Shown here piece after piece: positions 1 through 6,749 of a stretch of DNA of 14,312 bases. Source of the DNA: CAIUGU01 sp040080215 (GTDB lineage: Bacteria; Pseudomonadota; Gammaproteobacteria; Steroidobacterales; Steroidobacteraceae); the NCBI GenBank assembly GCA_040080215.1, contig JBEBIT010000073.1:1-14312 (forward strand). The letters run 5' to 3'. The translations under genes and the position numbers were made by a program. Under the pieces are notes generated by a model. It searched no databases. It saw only the letters and a list, made by a program, of their open reading frames with translations, and was not told where the DNA came from. The stretch's first letter is position 1, and every line of letters begins with the position of its first letter.

Positions 1-289
1 CGAACCCGGCTTCGCGGCCGGCACCGAATCGCGGATGTTCTGCCCGGCCATCGGCATCCCCGAAGACCCGGTCAGCGGCAACGCGCACGGCATGCTGGGT
101 GCTTACCTCGTCAACCACGGATTGCTGCAGGCCACCGATGGCGTGGCGCGGTTCCGCGGCCGCCAAGGTGACTCGATGAACCGCCCAGGCATTGTCGATG
201 TGGACGTCGCGTGCTCGGGCCGCGTCGTGCAGTCGGTGCGCATCCAGGGCGATGCGGTCATCGTCTACGAAGCCATCCTGCCGCTCTAG
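1..289 (+). CDS. PhzF-family isomerase/epimerase, C-terminal end (5' truncated by window)
   Basis: About 95 residues are visible, read in the frame whose first full codon is at base 2. The gene begins outside the window. The segment MFCPAIGIPEDPVSGNAHG matches the conserved C-terminal block of PhzF-type proteins, an (F/W)-P-(x)-GI-x-EDP-V-(T/S)-G-(S/N)-AH pattern, and is followed by the expected beta-strand-rich tail ending in VIVYEAILPL. PhzF proteins have a diaminopimelate-epimerase-like fold, and most family members outside phenazine operons have no known substrate. No phenazine gene is visible nearby, so a role in phenazine synthesis should not be assumed. The next gene on the same strand starts 43 bases downstream, so the two may be cotranscribed. 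Family assignment is firm; substrate is unknown. Confidence 0.85.
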   Translation, partial: EPGFAAGTESRMFCPAIGIPEDPVSGNAHGMLGAYLVNHGLLQATDGVARFRGRQGDSMNRPGIVDVDVACSGRVVQSVRIQGDAVIVYEAILPL

Positions 290-332
290 AGAAGCAGCAC
301 TCAGGGCTGCCGCAACCCCAGCCCCGCACTCC

Positions 333-821
333 ATGCTCGACCTCATGCGCTCCCTCGCCGGCACGGCCCTCGGCCACACGATGCTGGCGTCGCGCTGGCT
401 GTTTGCGCTGATGGAGGTCCTGCACTTCGTCGGGCTCGCGCTGCTCACGGCCGGCATCGCCGCCTTCGATCTGAGGGTACTCGGCGTGGCGCCGCGACTG
501 CCGCTCGCGAACGTCCATCGCTTCGTCGTGCTGTCGCTGGCCGGATTCGCATTGACGGCGATTTCCGGCGTGCTGTTCTTCGTGGCCGACCCGGTGCGCT
601 ACGGAACGAACCCGATCTTCATGGTGAAGATGGCACTGATCGCGCTCGCGGGCCTCAATGCATGGCGCTTCGAGAGGCTCTGGACTTCGCAACTGCAACA
701 TCTCCCCGCCGGCGGCGCGTTGCCGACTGCGGCGAAGGTGTTCTGTGCGGCTTCGCTCCTGATCTGGACCGCCGTCATCATCACGGGACGGGTCTTGCCG
801 CAGTTTTCGCGGACCTTCTAG
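333..821 (+). CDS. Small four-helix inner-membrane protein (DUF6644-like)
   Basis: This 162-residue protein is almost entirely membrane. Hydrophobic helices lie at roughly residues 23-45, 64-84, 94-112 and 133-151, with short polar loops between them. The pattern LHFVGLALL followed by FDLRVLG near helix 1 recalls the family I know as DUF6644, which has no established function. His31 sits in helix 1 and His62 at the start of helix 2. Paired membrane histidines could bind heme, but that is inference. The frame is open from base 192, but the ATG at 333 gives the natural length, and anything upstream would overlap the PhzF gene. No clear ribosome binding site precedes it, so translation may be coupled to the upstream gene. 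Its TAG stop overlaps the stop of the convergent PLP enzyme by 4 bases (CTAG). Confidence 0.75.
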   Translation: MLDLMRSLAGTALGHTMLASRWLFALMEVLHFVGLALLTAGIAAFDLRVLGVAPRLPLANVHRFVVLSLAGFALTAISGVLFFVADPVRYGTNPIFMVKMALIALAGLNAWRFERLWTSQLQHLPAGGALPTAAKVFCAASLLIWTAVIITGRVLPQFSRTF

Positions 822-1780
822 CGGCCGGCAGGGTGCGCCCATGGCAATGCGTCGAGATCGACGTTGCCGCCCGACAGGATGATCCCGACGAGCAAGCCAG
901 CCACCGGCACCTTGCCATTCAGCAGCGCAGCGAGCGGCACGGCGCTTGAGGGCTCGACGACGATCTTCATGCGCTCCCACAACAGGCGCGTGGCGGCAAT
1001 GATCTCTGCTTCGCTCACGGTCACGATGTCATCGACATGCTTCCTGAGCAATTCGAGATTGCGCGCGCCGATCGAGCCGCGCAGGCCGTCGGCGATCGTC
1101 GTTGAAGAATTGATAACCACGCGCGTCGTGCCGTGATACGAGCGGAACGTATCATCCGCGAGCTCCGGCTCGACGCCGATGACTCGAATCATCCCGTTGA
1201 GTGACTTGGCTGCCAGCGCCGATCCGGCCAGCAGCCCGCCGCCGCCAACGGGCGTCAGCAACAGGTCGAGGTCCGGGTAGTCCTCCAGCAGTTCGAGGGC
1301 CGCCGTGCCTTGCCCCGCCACCACCCTGCAATCATCGTAAGGGTGCACCAGCGTTCCGCGGGTCGCTGCAAGCACTTGAGCCGCCGCCGCCTCGCGCGCC
1401 GACAGCGTCGGTTCGCATTCGATGATGGTCGCACCGTACGCAGCGACAGCGGCCTTCTTCGCCGCTGATGCATTGGCCGGCATGACAACCGTGCAGGGTA
1501 TGCCACGACGTTGTGCTGCCCGGGCCAAGGCCCCCGCATGATTTCCGGAGGAGTGCGTGACGACGCCCCGCGCGGCATCGGCATCAGCGAGCGAATACAC
1601 CGCGTTGTGCGCACCACGGGCCTTGAAAGAACCCGTCTTCTGCAGGTTTTCGCACTTGAAGAACACGCGAGCGCCGAGACGCGCATTGAGCAGTGCGGAG
1701 GTGAGCACCGGCGTCCGGTGGATGAACGGCTGGATCCGCTCGTGGGCGGCGCGCACGTCGGCAAGCGTCAACAAAGTCAT
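818..1780 (-). CDS. PLP-dependent threonine dehydratase / serine racemase-type enzyme
   Basis: This 320-residue fold-type II PLP enzyme has the PLP-binding lysine in KTGSFKARGA (Lys53), the phosphate/substrate loop SSGNH (77-81), the glycine loop GGGG (179-182) and the C-terminal SGGN (303-306). Glu204 and Asp210 keep the spacing of the divalent-metal ligands of serine racemase. Ser78 fits the racemase/dehydratase catalytic serine in the SxGNH loop. There is no C-terminal ACT regulatory domain, so this is the short catabolic type rather than long biosynthetic IlvA. Known activities in this group include L-threonine or L-serine dehydration, serine racemisation and threo-3-hydroxyaspartate dehydration; sequence alone does not choose between them. 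The ATG at 1780 gives the normal N-terminus, with no strong Shine-Dalgarno. It lies 88 bp downstream of the quinoprotein gene on the same strand, with a hairpin between them. Confidence 0.88.
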   Translation of the reverse strand: MTLLTLADVRAAHERIQPFIHRTPVLTSALLNARLGARVFFKCENLQKTGSFKARGAHNAVYSLADADAARGVVTHSSGNHAGALARAAQRRGIPCTVVMPANASAAKKAAVAAYGATIIECEPTLSAREAAAAQVLAATRGTLVHPYDDCRVVAGQGTAALELLEDYPDLDLLLTPVGGGGLLAGSALAAKSLNGMIRVIGVEPELADDTFRSYHGTTRVVINSSTTIADGLRGSIGARNLELLRKHVDDIVTVSEAEIIAATRLLWERMKIVVEPSSAVPLAALLNGKVPVAGLLVGIILSGGNVDLDALPWAHPAGR

Positions 1781-1824
1781 GAAGGGAATGCCCGTCAGTG
1801 GAAGGAAGCCGGGCCCGGGCGGCC

Positions 1825-1855
1825 AGGAAGCAGCGCCCGTTCGGCGCCGCTTCCT
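1825..1855 (-). terminator. GC-rich hairpin after the quinoprotein gene
   Basis: Arms 1825-1837 and 1843-1855 can form a 13-bp stem with one mismatch (position 1832) and a 5-base loop. On the minus strand the hairpin starts 13 bases after the quinoprotein stop codon. No T-run follows, so it is not a textbook intrinsic terminator. It may stabilise the 3' end or partly terminate before the downstream PLP gene. A 10-bp GC palindrome at 1809-1818 lies just beyond it. Confidence 0.45.
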
Positions 1856-1868
1856 GCCACGCGAAGCA

Positions 1869-3611
1869 TCAGTTCGGCAGTGCGAACACGTACAGCGCGC
1901 TCACGGGTGGCACCGCGCCATTGGCGCCACGGGCACCGGCGAGGATGTTGCCCGTGCTCACCGCGACGAACTGCTTGCCGTCGACCGAGTAGGTCACCGG
2001 GAAGCCGCTCACCGGCGAGTTCAGCTGCACTTCCCACAGGACCTTGCCGGTCTTGTCGTCGTAGGCGCGGAAATTGCCGTCGAGGTCGCCGCCAAACAGC
2101 AGGCCGCCACCCGTGGTCATCAACGACAGCGGTGCGTTGGGCAGTTCGATGCTCCACGTCTTCTTGCCCGTGGCCACCGAGAACGCCTGCACGGTGCCAA
2201 GCTGTCCCGAGAAACCCGGGACCGGTGCGTCCTTGCGAGCGATCGCGTACAGCGAATCGAGCGTCGGCTTGTTGGAGATGGGCGTGACCATCGAGCAGGT
2301 GTTGCGCATCGGGAAGTACATCATGCCGCTATCGGGGCTGTAGGCACCCGACGGCCAGTTCCTGCCACCGGCGGAGGACGGGCAGGCGAGGACCGTCGAT
2401 TCCGTGCTCGTCATGAGCGTCGCGGGATTCACGGTGACCTTGCCGGTGGCGCCGTCGATGTTGCCGACGACGTTCTGGAACACGGTCGGGCGCGCCCACA
2501 GGAACTCGCCGGTCTGGCGGTCCAGCGTGTAGATGATGCCCGTCTTGCCCGGGATGCCCGTGATCACCTTGCGCTTCTCGCCCGGCTTGATCTTCGGGTT
2601 CATCCACGTGACCTCGGACTTGTCCGGGGCGACGACCGTATCGAGCAGCATGCGTTCGAACGGATGGTCGAGATCCCAGTGATCGATGACGTGCTGGTAG
2701 TGCCACACGATCTTGCCGTTGTCGGGATTAATCGCGAGCGTCGAGTTGTGGTACAGGTGCTCCTTGTCGTTGCCGCCAAGGGCGTACTTCGGCGCCGGCG
2801 ACGTGACCGACGTACCGATGTAGATCAGGTTGAACTCGGGGTCGTAGCTCGGGACCATCCATGCGCCGACGTGCCAGCGTGCTTCGTCGGGCAGGTCCGC
2901 CCAGGTCTCGCTGCCGGGCTCGCCCGGGCGCGGAATCGTGCGCGTCCGCCACAGCTCCTTGCCGGTCTTCGCATCGTGCGCGACGATGATGCAGGCGTCC
3001 GGGCCTCCTTCAGGCTCGCAACCGCGGCCGGAAATGGCCTTGCCCTTGACGATGAGCGGGCCCGAGGTCTGCTGCGCGCCCTTCTGGTACTCGAGGATCC
3101 GCGTTTCCCACACGAGCTTGCCGGACTCGGCATCGAGCGCATACGCGAAGTCGTCGGAGCTCGTGTCGATGATGAGCTTGTCGTAGATCGCGAGGTTGCG
3201 GTTCGTCGTCGGCGTCGGGAAGTACTTGCCGAGGTCGGTGGGCAGCGTGCGGCGGTACTGCCACTTGAGCACGCCCGTCTTCGCATCGACGGCCTGCACG
3301 AGGTCGGACGGATGCGGGAAGAACAGCGTGCCCTTGTAAACGAGCGGCGTGCCTTCCTGTACACCCGGGCCGATGCCGCGGGTCCACGCGAGTTGCAGCT
3401 TGCCGACGTTGCCCTTGTTGATCTGCTTGAGCGGGCTGTAGCCCCACGTGCTCTGCGTCCGTCGCCACATCAGCCAATCGGCCGGATCGGGATTCTCGAT
3501 CATCGCGTCGGTGACCGGCACGAACGGCTTGGCCGAATCCGCCGCCATCGCACCCATGCCGTAGAGCAGCCCCATGACGCCGATCGCCAGAAGCCGGTTG
3601 CCGTTCTTCAT
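1869..3611 (-). CDS. Periplasmic PQQ-dependent quinoprotein alcohol dehydrogenase (methanol/ethanol family)
   Basis: The 580-residue protein begins with a Sec signal peptide (basic MKNGNR, hydrophobic 7-20, likely cleavage after AMA at 21-23). The ATG at 3611 is preferred over one at 3632 because AGGGGGAA lies just upstream and the signal peptide then starts correctly. The rest is an eight-bladed propeller with repeated W-docking motifs such as AKTGVLKW, AESGKLVW, AKTGKELW, RQTGEFLW and DKTGKVLW. Family residues include the putative metal ligand Glu199, the catalytic Asp313 in HWDLDHPFER, and Lys356 where methanol dehydrogenases have Arg. Asp315, two residues after the catalytic Asp, is the position associated with lanthanide-dependent enzymes. 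The usual GTGNP metal-ligand motif is replaced by GTSVTSP (266-272). The adjacent Cys-Cys pair of methanol dehydrogenase is absent, while Cys198 and Cys207 are a possible substitute. There is no CxxCH heme site, so a separate cytochrome must accept electrons. No pqq genes are nearby. Substrate is unknown. Confidence 0.93.
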   Translation of the reverse strand: MKNGNRLLAIGVMGLLYGMGAMAADSAKPFVPVTDAMIENPDPADWLMWRRTQSTWGYSPLKQINKGNVGKLQLAWTRGIGPGVQEGTPLVYKGTLFFPHPSDLVQAVDAKTGVLKWQYRRTLPTDLGKYFPTPTTNRNLAIYDKLIIDTSSDDFAYALDAESGKLVWETRILEYQKGAQQTSGPLIVKGKAISGRGCEPEGGPDACIIVAHDAKTGKELWRTRTIPRPGEPGSETWADLPDEARWHVGAWMVPSYDPEFNLIYIGTSVTSPAPKYALGGNDKEHLYHNSTLAINPDNGKIVWHYQHVIDHWDLDHPFERMLLDTVVAPDKSEVTWMNPKIKPGEKRKVITGIPGKTGIIYTLDRQTGEFLWARPTVFQNVVGNIDGATGKVTVNPATLMTSTESTVLACPSSAGGRNWPSGAYSPDSGMMYFPMRNTCSMVTPISNKPTLDSLYAIARKDAPVPGFSGQLGTVQAFSVATGKKTWSIELPNAPLSLMTTGGGLLFGGDLDGNFRAYDDKTGKVLWEVQLNSPVSGFPVTYSVDGKQFVAVSTGNILAGARGANGAVPPVSALYVFALPN

Positions 3612-3653
3612 TCGTTCCCCCTGCCTTGCCAATGATTCCTCGGATCGGCGCCC

Positions 3654-3682
3654 ATGGTAGAGAGCCGAATCGGTGCCTGCAA
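3654..3682 (-). promoter_or_regulatory. Candidate sigma-70 promoter of the quinoprotein gene
   Basis: On the minus strand a TTGCAG -35 (3677-3682) and a TACCAT -10 (3654-3659) are separated by 17 bases. They match the consensus at 3 of 6 and 4 of 6 positions. This would give a leader of about 36 bases containing the strong ribosome binding site. It lies downstream of the terminator of the preceding gene, so an independent promoter is expected here. The match itself is only moderate. Confidence 0.35.
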
Positions 3683-3704
3683 CGCACGCGGCAGACCGAG
3701 ACGC

Positions 3705-3740
3705 AAAAAAAGGGCCGATTGCATTGCGGCAACCGGCCCT
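3705..3740 (-). terminator. Intrinsic (Rho-independent) terminator of the QOR2-like gene
   Basis: On the minus strand, 7-bp arms (3734-3740 with 3711-3717) enclose one mismatch, a further 4-bp stem (3729-3732 with 3719-3722) and a 6-base loop. The stem runs directly into seven consecutive T (the complement of A at 3705-3711). The hairpin begins 24 bases after the TAA stop of the oxidoreductase gene. This is a classic terminator and makes read-through into the quinoprotein gene unlikely. Confidence 0.88.
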
Positions 3741-3764
3741 GATTGCAAAAAGCGCCGAAGGGGA

Positions 3765-4652
3765 TTACTTCGGCAACAGCGCCACACGATTCGCGGTCAG
3801 GAATTCCTCGACCGACTGGGGAGCCTTGCCCGTCAGCGCGAGCACGGCATCCGTGGCCACGGCGAAATCGCCCTCCTGGTTTGCCTGGTCGAAGCTGACG
3901 AGCAGGTCGGCCACCGGCGGCGGCAGGCCGTGCTTCACCATGCCTTCCTTGAGGGCCTGGGCGGGGATGGCAATGTGCGCTACCGGACGACCCGAGACCT
4001 TTGACGCGATCGCCGCGACCTGATCGCTGGTCAGCGCGGCAGGTCCCGTGATGTCCAGCGTCCGGCGGCCGCCTGTGTCCTGCGCCAGCGCTGCGGCCGC
4101 GGCCCGCGCGCAATCGTCGCGAGTGACGAACCCGGCGGCCCCGTTGCCGCGCGCAGTGAACCACTGCCCCGTCGCCACCGCCTGAGGCAGTGCCATCAGG
4201 AGCATGTCTGTATAGACGTTGTTGCGCAGGATCGTGAAATCGAAGGACGACTTCGCGAGCGCGGCTTCCGTATCGCGGTGATCGCCCGAAATAAGCACCT
4301 TCGTGCCGGCATGCGGATTGACGAACGACGTATAAACCACGTGCTTGACGCCGGCCTTCTCGAAGGCGCGCAGCGCTGCCAGATGCTGCGCGATGCGCCG
4401 GCCTGGTTGATCCAGTGCATCGGTGCTGATGAGCAGCGCGCGGCCGGCGCCCTTGAACGCAGCGACAAGCCCCGTTTCATCGTCGAAGTCGGCCTTGCGG
4501 ACGTCAACGCCCCGGGCGGCATAGTCCGCGAGCGCTTCAGGTTTGCGGGTAGTGGCGATGATCGGGCCCGCCTTGGCGGCGAGCAGCAGGTCCAGAACGC
4601 GACGACCGATCTGGCCGGCGGCGCCGGTAACAAGCAGGGGAGCAGATGCCAT
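3765..4652 (-). CDS. NmrA/QOR2-like NAD(P)-binding oxidoreductase (atypical SDR)
   Basis: This 295-residue protein starts with a Rossmann dinucleotide motif, TGAAGQIG (residues 9-16), followed by RKPEAL (36-41) at the end of the second strand, which suggests NADP preference. Later segments YTSF (107-110), GDHRDTE (123-129) and LRNNVYTD (142-149) match E. coli QorB (YtfG), the NAD(P)H:quinone oxidoreductase type 2, at corresponding positions. The SDR YxxxK catalytic pair is not evident, as expected for this atypical group. The enzyme is likely cytosolic and reduces quinones or acts as a redox sensor. The ATG at 4652 is preceded by AAGGAG six bases upstream. A frame extension to 4745 would run into the divergent LysR gene and is not needed. 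The divergent LysR gene 83 bp away is the probable regulator. An intrinsic terminator follows. Confidence 0.85.
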   Translation of the reverse strand: MASAPLLVTGAAGQIGRRVLDLLLAAKAGPIIATTRKPEALADYAARGVDVRKADFDDETGLVAAFKGAGRALLISTDALDQPGRRIAQHLAALRAFEKAGVKHVVYTSFVNPHAGTKVLISGDHRDTEAALAKSSFDFTILRNNVYTDMLLMALPQAVATGQWFTARGNGAAGFVTRDDCARAAAAALAQDTGGRRTLDITGPAALTSDQVAAIASKVSGRPVAHIAIPAQALKEGMVKHGLPPPVADLLVSFDQANQEGDFAVATDAVLALTGKAPQSVEEFLTANRVALLPK

Positions 4653-4735
4653 GGGAGTCTCCTTGAGTGAGGGGCGCAGCTTGCATCCGTGCCACTGGTG
4701 AAACAATATCCGGTTCTGGTTTTCTGTGGTGCGCA
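4653..4735. promoter_or_regulatory. Divergent regulatory region between the QOR2-like gene and lysR-type gene
   Basis: These 83 bases must hold both promoters and, by analogy with other LysR pairs, the regulator's binding site. On the plus strand TTGCAT (4681-4686) and CAATAT (4704-4709), 17 bases apart, are a weak promoter candidate for the lysR gene. On the minus strand the only strong element is the AAGGAG ribosome binding site. I could not pick out a convincing T-N11-A dyad. Confidence 0.4.
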
Positions 4736-5644
4736 ATGGCAACAATCGACCTGAACCTGATCAGAGCCTTCGTGGCAGTCCGGGACACGGGCAATTTTTC
4801 CGCGGCAGCAGCGCGGCTCGGCGTCCCTCGCTCAACGATCAGCCGGGCCATCGCCGCGCTGGAAGGCACCGTGGGTGCCCGACTCTTCCACCGGACTACC
4901 CGCAAGGTCTCAACCAGCACTGCGGGCGCTGCTTTGTACGACAGGGTCGCACCATCGCTGCTGGCCCTCGAAGGCTCCCTGGCAGACTTGCCCGAACGGG
5001 AAGAACTGCCCACTGGCACGCTCCGCGTCACTTCCACGGTGGACTTAGGGGGTGCGGTGCTGGCCGAAGCCGCCGCGCGCTATACGGCCCGGTATCCCGG
5101 AACCCAGATCGATGTCCACCTCGGCAATGAGGTCGTGGACATGGTTCGCGACGGCATCGACCTCGCTCTGCGCGTGTCGGCACGCCCCCTTCGCGATTCC
5201 TCGCTCGTGGCACAGAAGGTCGGGCAGTTGCGCATCCAGCTGTATGCCGCGCCGTCATACCTGCTCCGCAAGGGGACCCCTCGCGTGGCAAAAGATCTCG
5301 GCCTGCACGAATGGGTCGCCTATCGTGGCGGCCAGCAAGCGCTGCTTGGAACCCAGCTGTCGAAGATCATCGGCGATGCCCGTCAGCGCATCGTCGGTGA
5401 CGACATGTCCTTCATCCGCGAAGCGCTGAAAGCCGGTGGCGGCATCGGCACGCTCCCCTCGTTCATCGCCGACGCCGAAGTGACGGCGGGAACACTGGTG
5501 CGAGTGCTGCCGCGATGGAAGGGGCAGACCAGCACCGTGTATGTCGTGCAAGCCAGCCGGAAGAACACGCCGACCAAGGTCACGGCCTTCCGCGATCTCG
5601 TCAGCGAAATCCTGCGGCAACGGCCTCTGTCTACCGCGCTGTGA
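4736..5644 (+). CDS. LysR-family transcriptional regulator
   Basis: The 302-residue protein opens with MATIDLNLIRAFVAV and a winged helix-turn-helix at about residues 18-37 (NFSAAAARLGVPRSTISRAI), followed by the LysR signature ALEGTVGARLFHRTTRKV. Residues from about 92 onward form the effector-binding domain, with GIDLALRV (140-147) and DSSLVAQKVG (154-163) typical of the large subgroup that includes CrgA/AaeR-like regulators. The ATG at 4736 is chosen because it gives the usual short stretch before the helix-turn-helix. An upstream in-frame ATG at 4667 would add an unlikely 23 residues overlapping the divergent promoter region. It probably regulates the divergent QOR2-like gene and itself in response to a quinone or aromatic compound; effector identity is inference. 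Its stop lies 21 bases from the convergent metallo-beta-lactamase-fold gene, with no terminator in between. Confidence 0.93.
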   Translation: MATIDLNLIRAFVAVRDTGNFSAAAARLGVPRSTISRAIAALEGTVGARLFHRTTRKVSTSTAGAALYDRVAPSLLALEGSLADLPEREELPTGTLRVTSTVDLGGAVLAEAAARYTARYPGTQIDVHLGNEVVDMVRDGIDLALRVSARPLRDSSLVAQKVGQLRIQLYAAPSYLLRKGTPRVAKDLGLHEWVAYRGGQQALLGTQLSKIIGDARQRIVGDDMSFIREALKAGGGIGTLPSFIADAEVTAGTLVRVLPRWKGQTSTVYVVQASRKNTPTKVTAFRDLVSEILRQRPLSTAL

Positions 5645-5665
5645 TCGGCCGAAGCGGGGTGGCGG

Positions 5666-6634
5666 TCAGTTCAGCTTGCCGTCGAGTTCGAGATACACCT
5701 GCGCGATCGCATCCGGCACGTTGTTGACGGCGCGATACCAGTACTGGAATTCACCCAGGTTGATGGACCGCGATGCGGCCTCGACGGGCACCTTCGCGTC
5801 GTGCAGGCGCCGGCTTTCGGCCACGAGGTTTTCGAGCGAGCGCCGGAAGGCTGGCAATTCCTCGCTGAGGACGGCAGGACTGTCGACGAACCCATGCCCG
5901 GGCACCACGACTGCCGCCTTGAGTGCTTCCGACCGCTTGATCGTTTCGATCCATTCGATCGGATGGGCGCTCTTGCTGCCGCCAACCGAGGGGTACAGGC
6001 GGTTGAAGAACACTTCGCTCATGAACAAGAGGCGCTGCCGGGGCAGGTAGAGCTGCAGGTCGCCTCCGGTATGCGCCCTCCCAAGGAACAGGATCTGCAT
6101 CTCCATGCCACCTAAAGTGAGCGTCCGCTTGTCGGCGACCGTGTCTTGCGGTACCGGGATCGGTGCACCGCCCGCCTGGACACTGCGCGCAGTGGCCCGT
6201 TCGATGACGGCCTTGGAGGTGGGATGCGCGATGAACGTCACGCCGGCCGGGAACGCACTGTTGCCGGCAACGTGGTCCGTGTGGTCCGCACAGATGACCA
6301 CGTACTTGATGGGTTGCGCCGTAAGCTTGCCGATCTCCTCGACCATGCGCTTCGTCTTGGCCACGCTGCCCTGCGCATCGGCGACCAGCACCCCCTGGCT
6401 CGTCACGACGATCAGGCTGTTGGTCGTGAACGCGAAACTGGTACCGAGCTCGCCCATCAGGTCTTCGTAGGCGTAGACGTTCTCGGCCAGCTGCGTGACG
6501 CGCGGAAAGTCATTCGCGCGGAATCCGCGAACATCGGCATCGGCAGTGCGGACTACCTGGCCGTGGACGACACCACTCAAGAACAAGAGCGCCGCTACTA
6601 TCAGCGAACGGCCCGGCGTCACGAAACCTTGCAT
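5666..6634 (-). CDS. Exported metallo-beta-lactamase-fold hydrolase with altered metal site
   Basis: The 322-residue protein has a Sec signal peptide (basic GRS, hydrophobic LIVAALLFLSGVV, likely cleavage near VHG at 23-25) and so is probably periplasmic. The MBL fold is shown by the loop CADHTDHVAGN (115-125), HTGGD (188-192) and the VVPGHG strand (243-248). In the canonical HxHxDH motif the first His is Ala116, while His118, Asp120 and His121 remain. His188 and His247 fit two further ligands. The usual bridging GD after the LLF strand is SE (206-207), as I recall from a subgroup with MSEVFFN-type motifs. No beta-lactamase activity should be assumed; the substrate is unknown. The ATG at 6634 has GGGGAG about nine bases upstream. 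It is divergent from glcD, and 114 bp separate the two start codons. Confidence 0.85.
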   Translation of the reverse strand: MQGFVTPGRSLIVAALLFLSGVVHGQVVRTADADVRGFRANDFPRVTQLAENVYAYEDLMGELGTSFAFTTNSLIVVTSQGVLVADAQGSVAKTKRMVEEIGKLTAQPIKYVVICADHTDHVAGNSAFPAGVTFIAHPTSKAVIERATARSVQAGGAPIPVPQDTVADKRTLTLGGMEMQILFLGRAHTGGDLQLYLPRQRLLFMSEVFFNRLYPSVGGSKSAHPIEWIETIKRSEALKAAVVVPGHGFVDSPAVLSEELPAFRRSLENLVAESRRLHDAKVPVEAASRSINLGEFQYWYRAVNNVPDAIAQVYLELDGKLN

Positions 6635-6667
6635 GATCTTGCACTCCCCGCAGTTGGCACTCGACGC

Positions 6668-6676
6668 ACGATAACA
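6668..6676 (-). promoter_or_regulatory. Candidate extended -10 promoter of the MBL-fold gene
   Basis: On the minus strand TGT followed by TATCGT forms a TGN extended -10 element with 4 of 6 matches in the hexamer. No recognisable -35 lies 17 bases upstream. A start about 7 bases downstream would give a leader of roughly 27 bases that includes the GGGGAG ribosome binding site. Confidence 0.3.
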
Positions 6677-6733
6677 CCTGCCGCGCTGCCCCGGAGCCTC
6701 GGGCCGAGAGAGCCGTCGCGATCACGGGTTCGC

Positions 6734-6749
6734 TGCTACAATTTCGCCA
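6734..6749 (+). promoter_or_regulatory. Extended -10 promoter of glcD, predicting a leaderless mRNA
   Basis: TGC plus TACAAT at 6734-6742 is an extended -10 element with 5 of 6 hexamer matches. The standard distance places +1 at 6749, the A of the glcD ATG. The -35 position has essentially no match, as tolerated by TGN promoters, and may point to an activator. No Shine-Dalgarno precedes the ATG, which fits leaderless translation. Upstream, CTCGGGCCGAG (6698-6708) is an 11-base inverted repeat with a single central base near the middle of the divergent region and could be an operator. Confidence 0.5.

Noticed and set aside
1..289. Evidence for a phenazine biosynthesis locus
   Set aside because: Only a PhzF-like fragment is seen; this family is widespread outside phenazine operons and no other phz gene is present in the window.
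1809..1818. Ten-base perfect palindrome CCGGGCCCGG as a protein-binding site
   Set aside because: Such GC-only palindromes arise readily by chance in DNA of this composition, and there is no second copy or promoter context.
1557..3635. A 692-codon open frame on the plus strand
   Set aside because: It is antisense to the quinoprotein and the PLP enzyme, is rich in Arg, Ala and Val, shows no domain, and is explained by GC-rich third positions of the real genes.
5666..6634. An antibiotic-resistance metallo-beta-lactamase
   Set aside because: The fold is shared by many hydrolases, the first zinc His is missing and the motifs do not match class B beta-lactamases.
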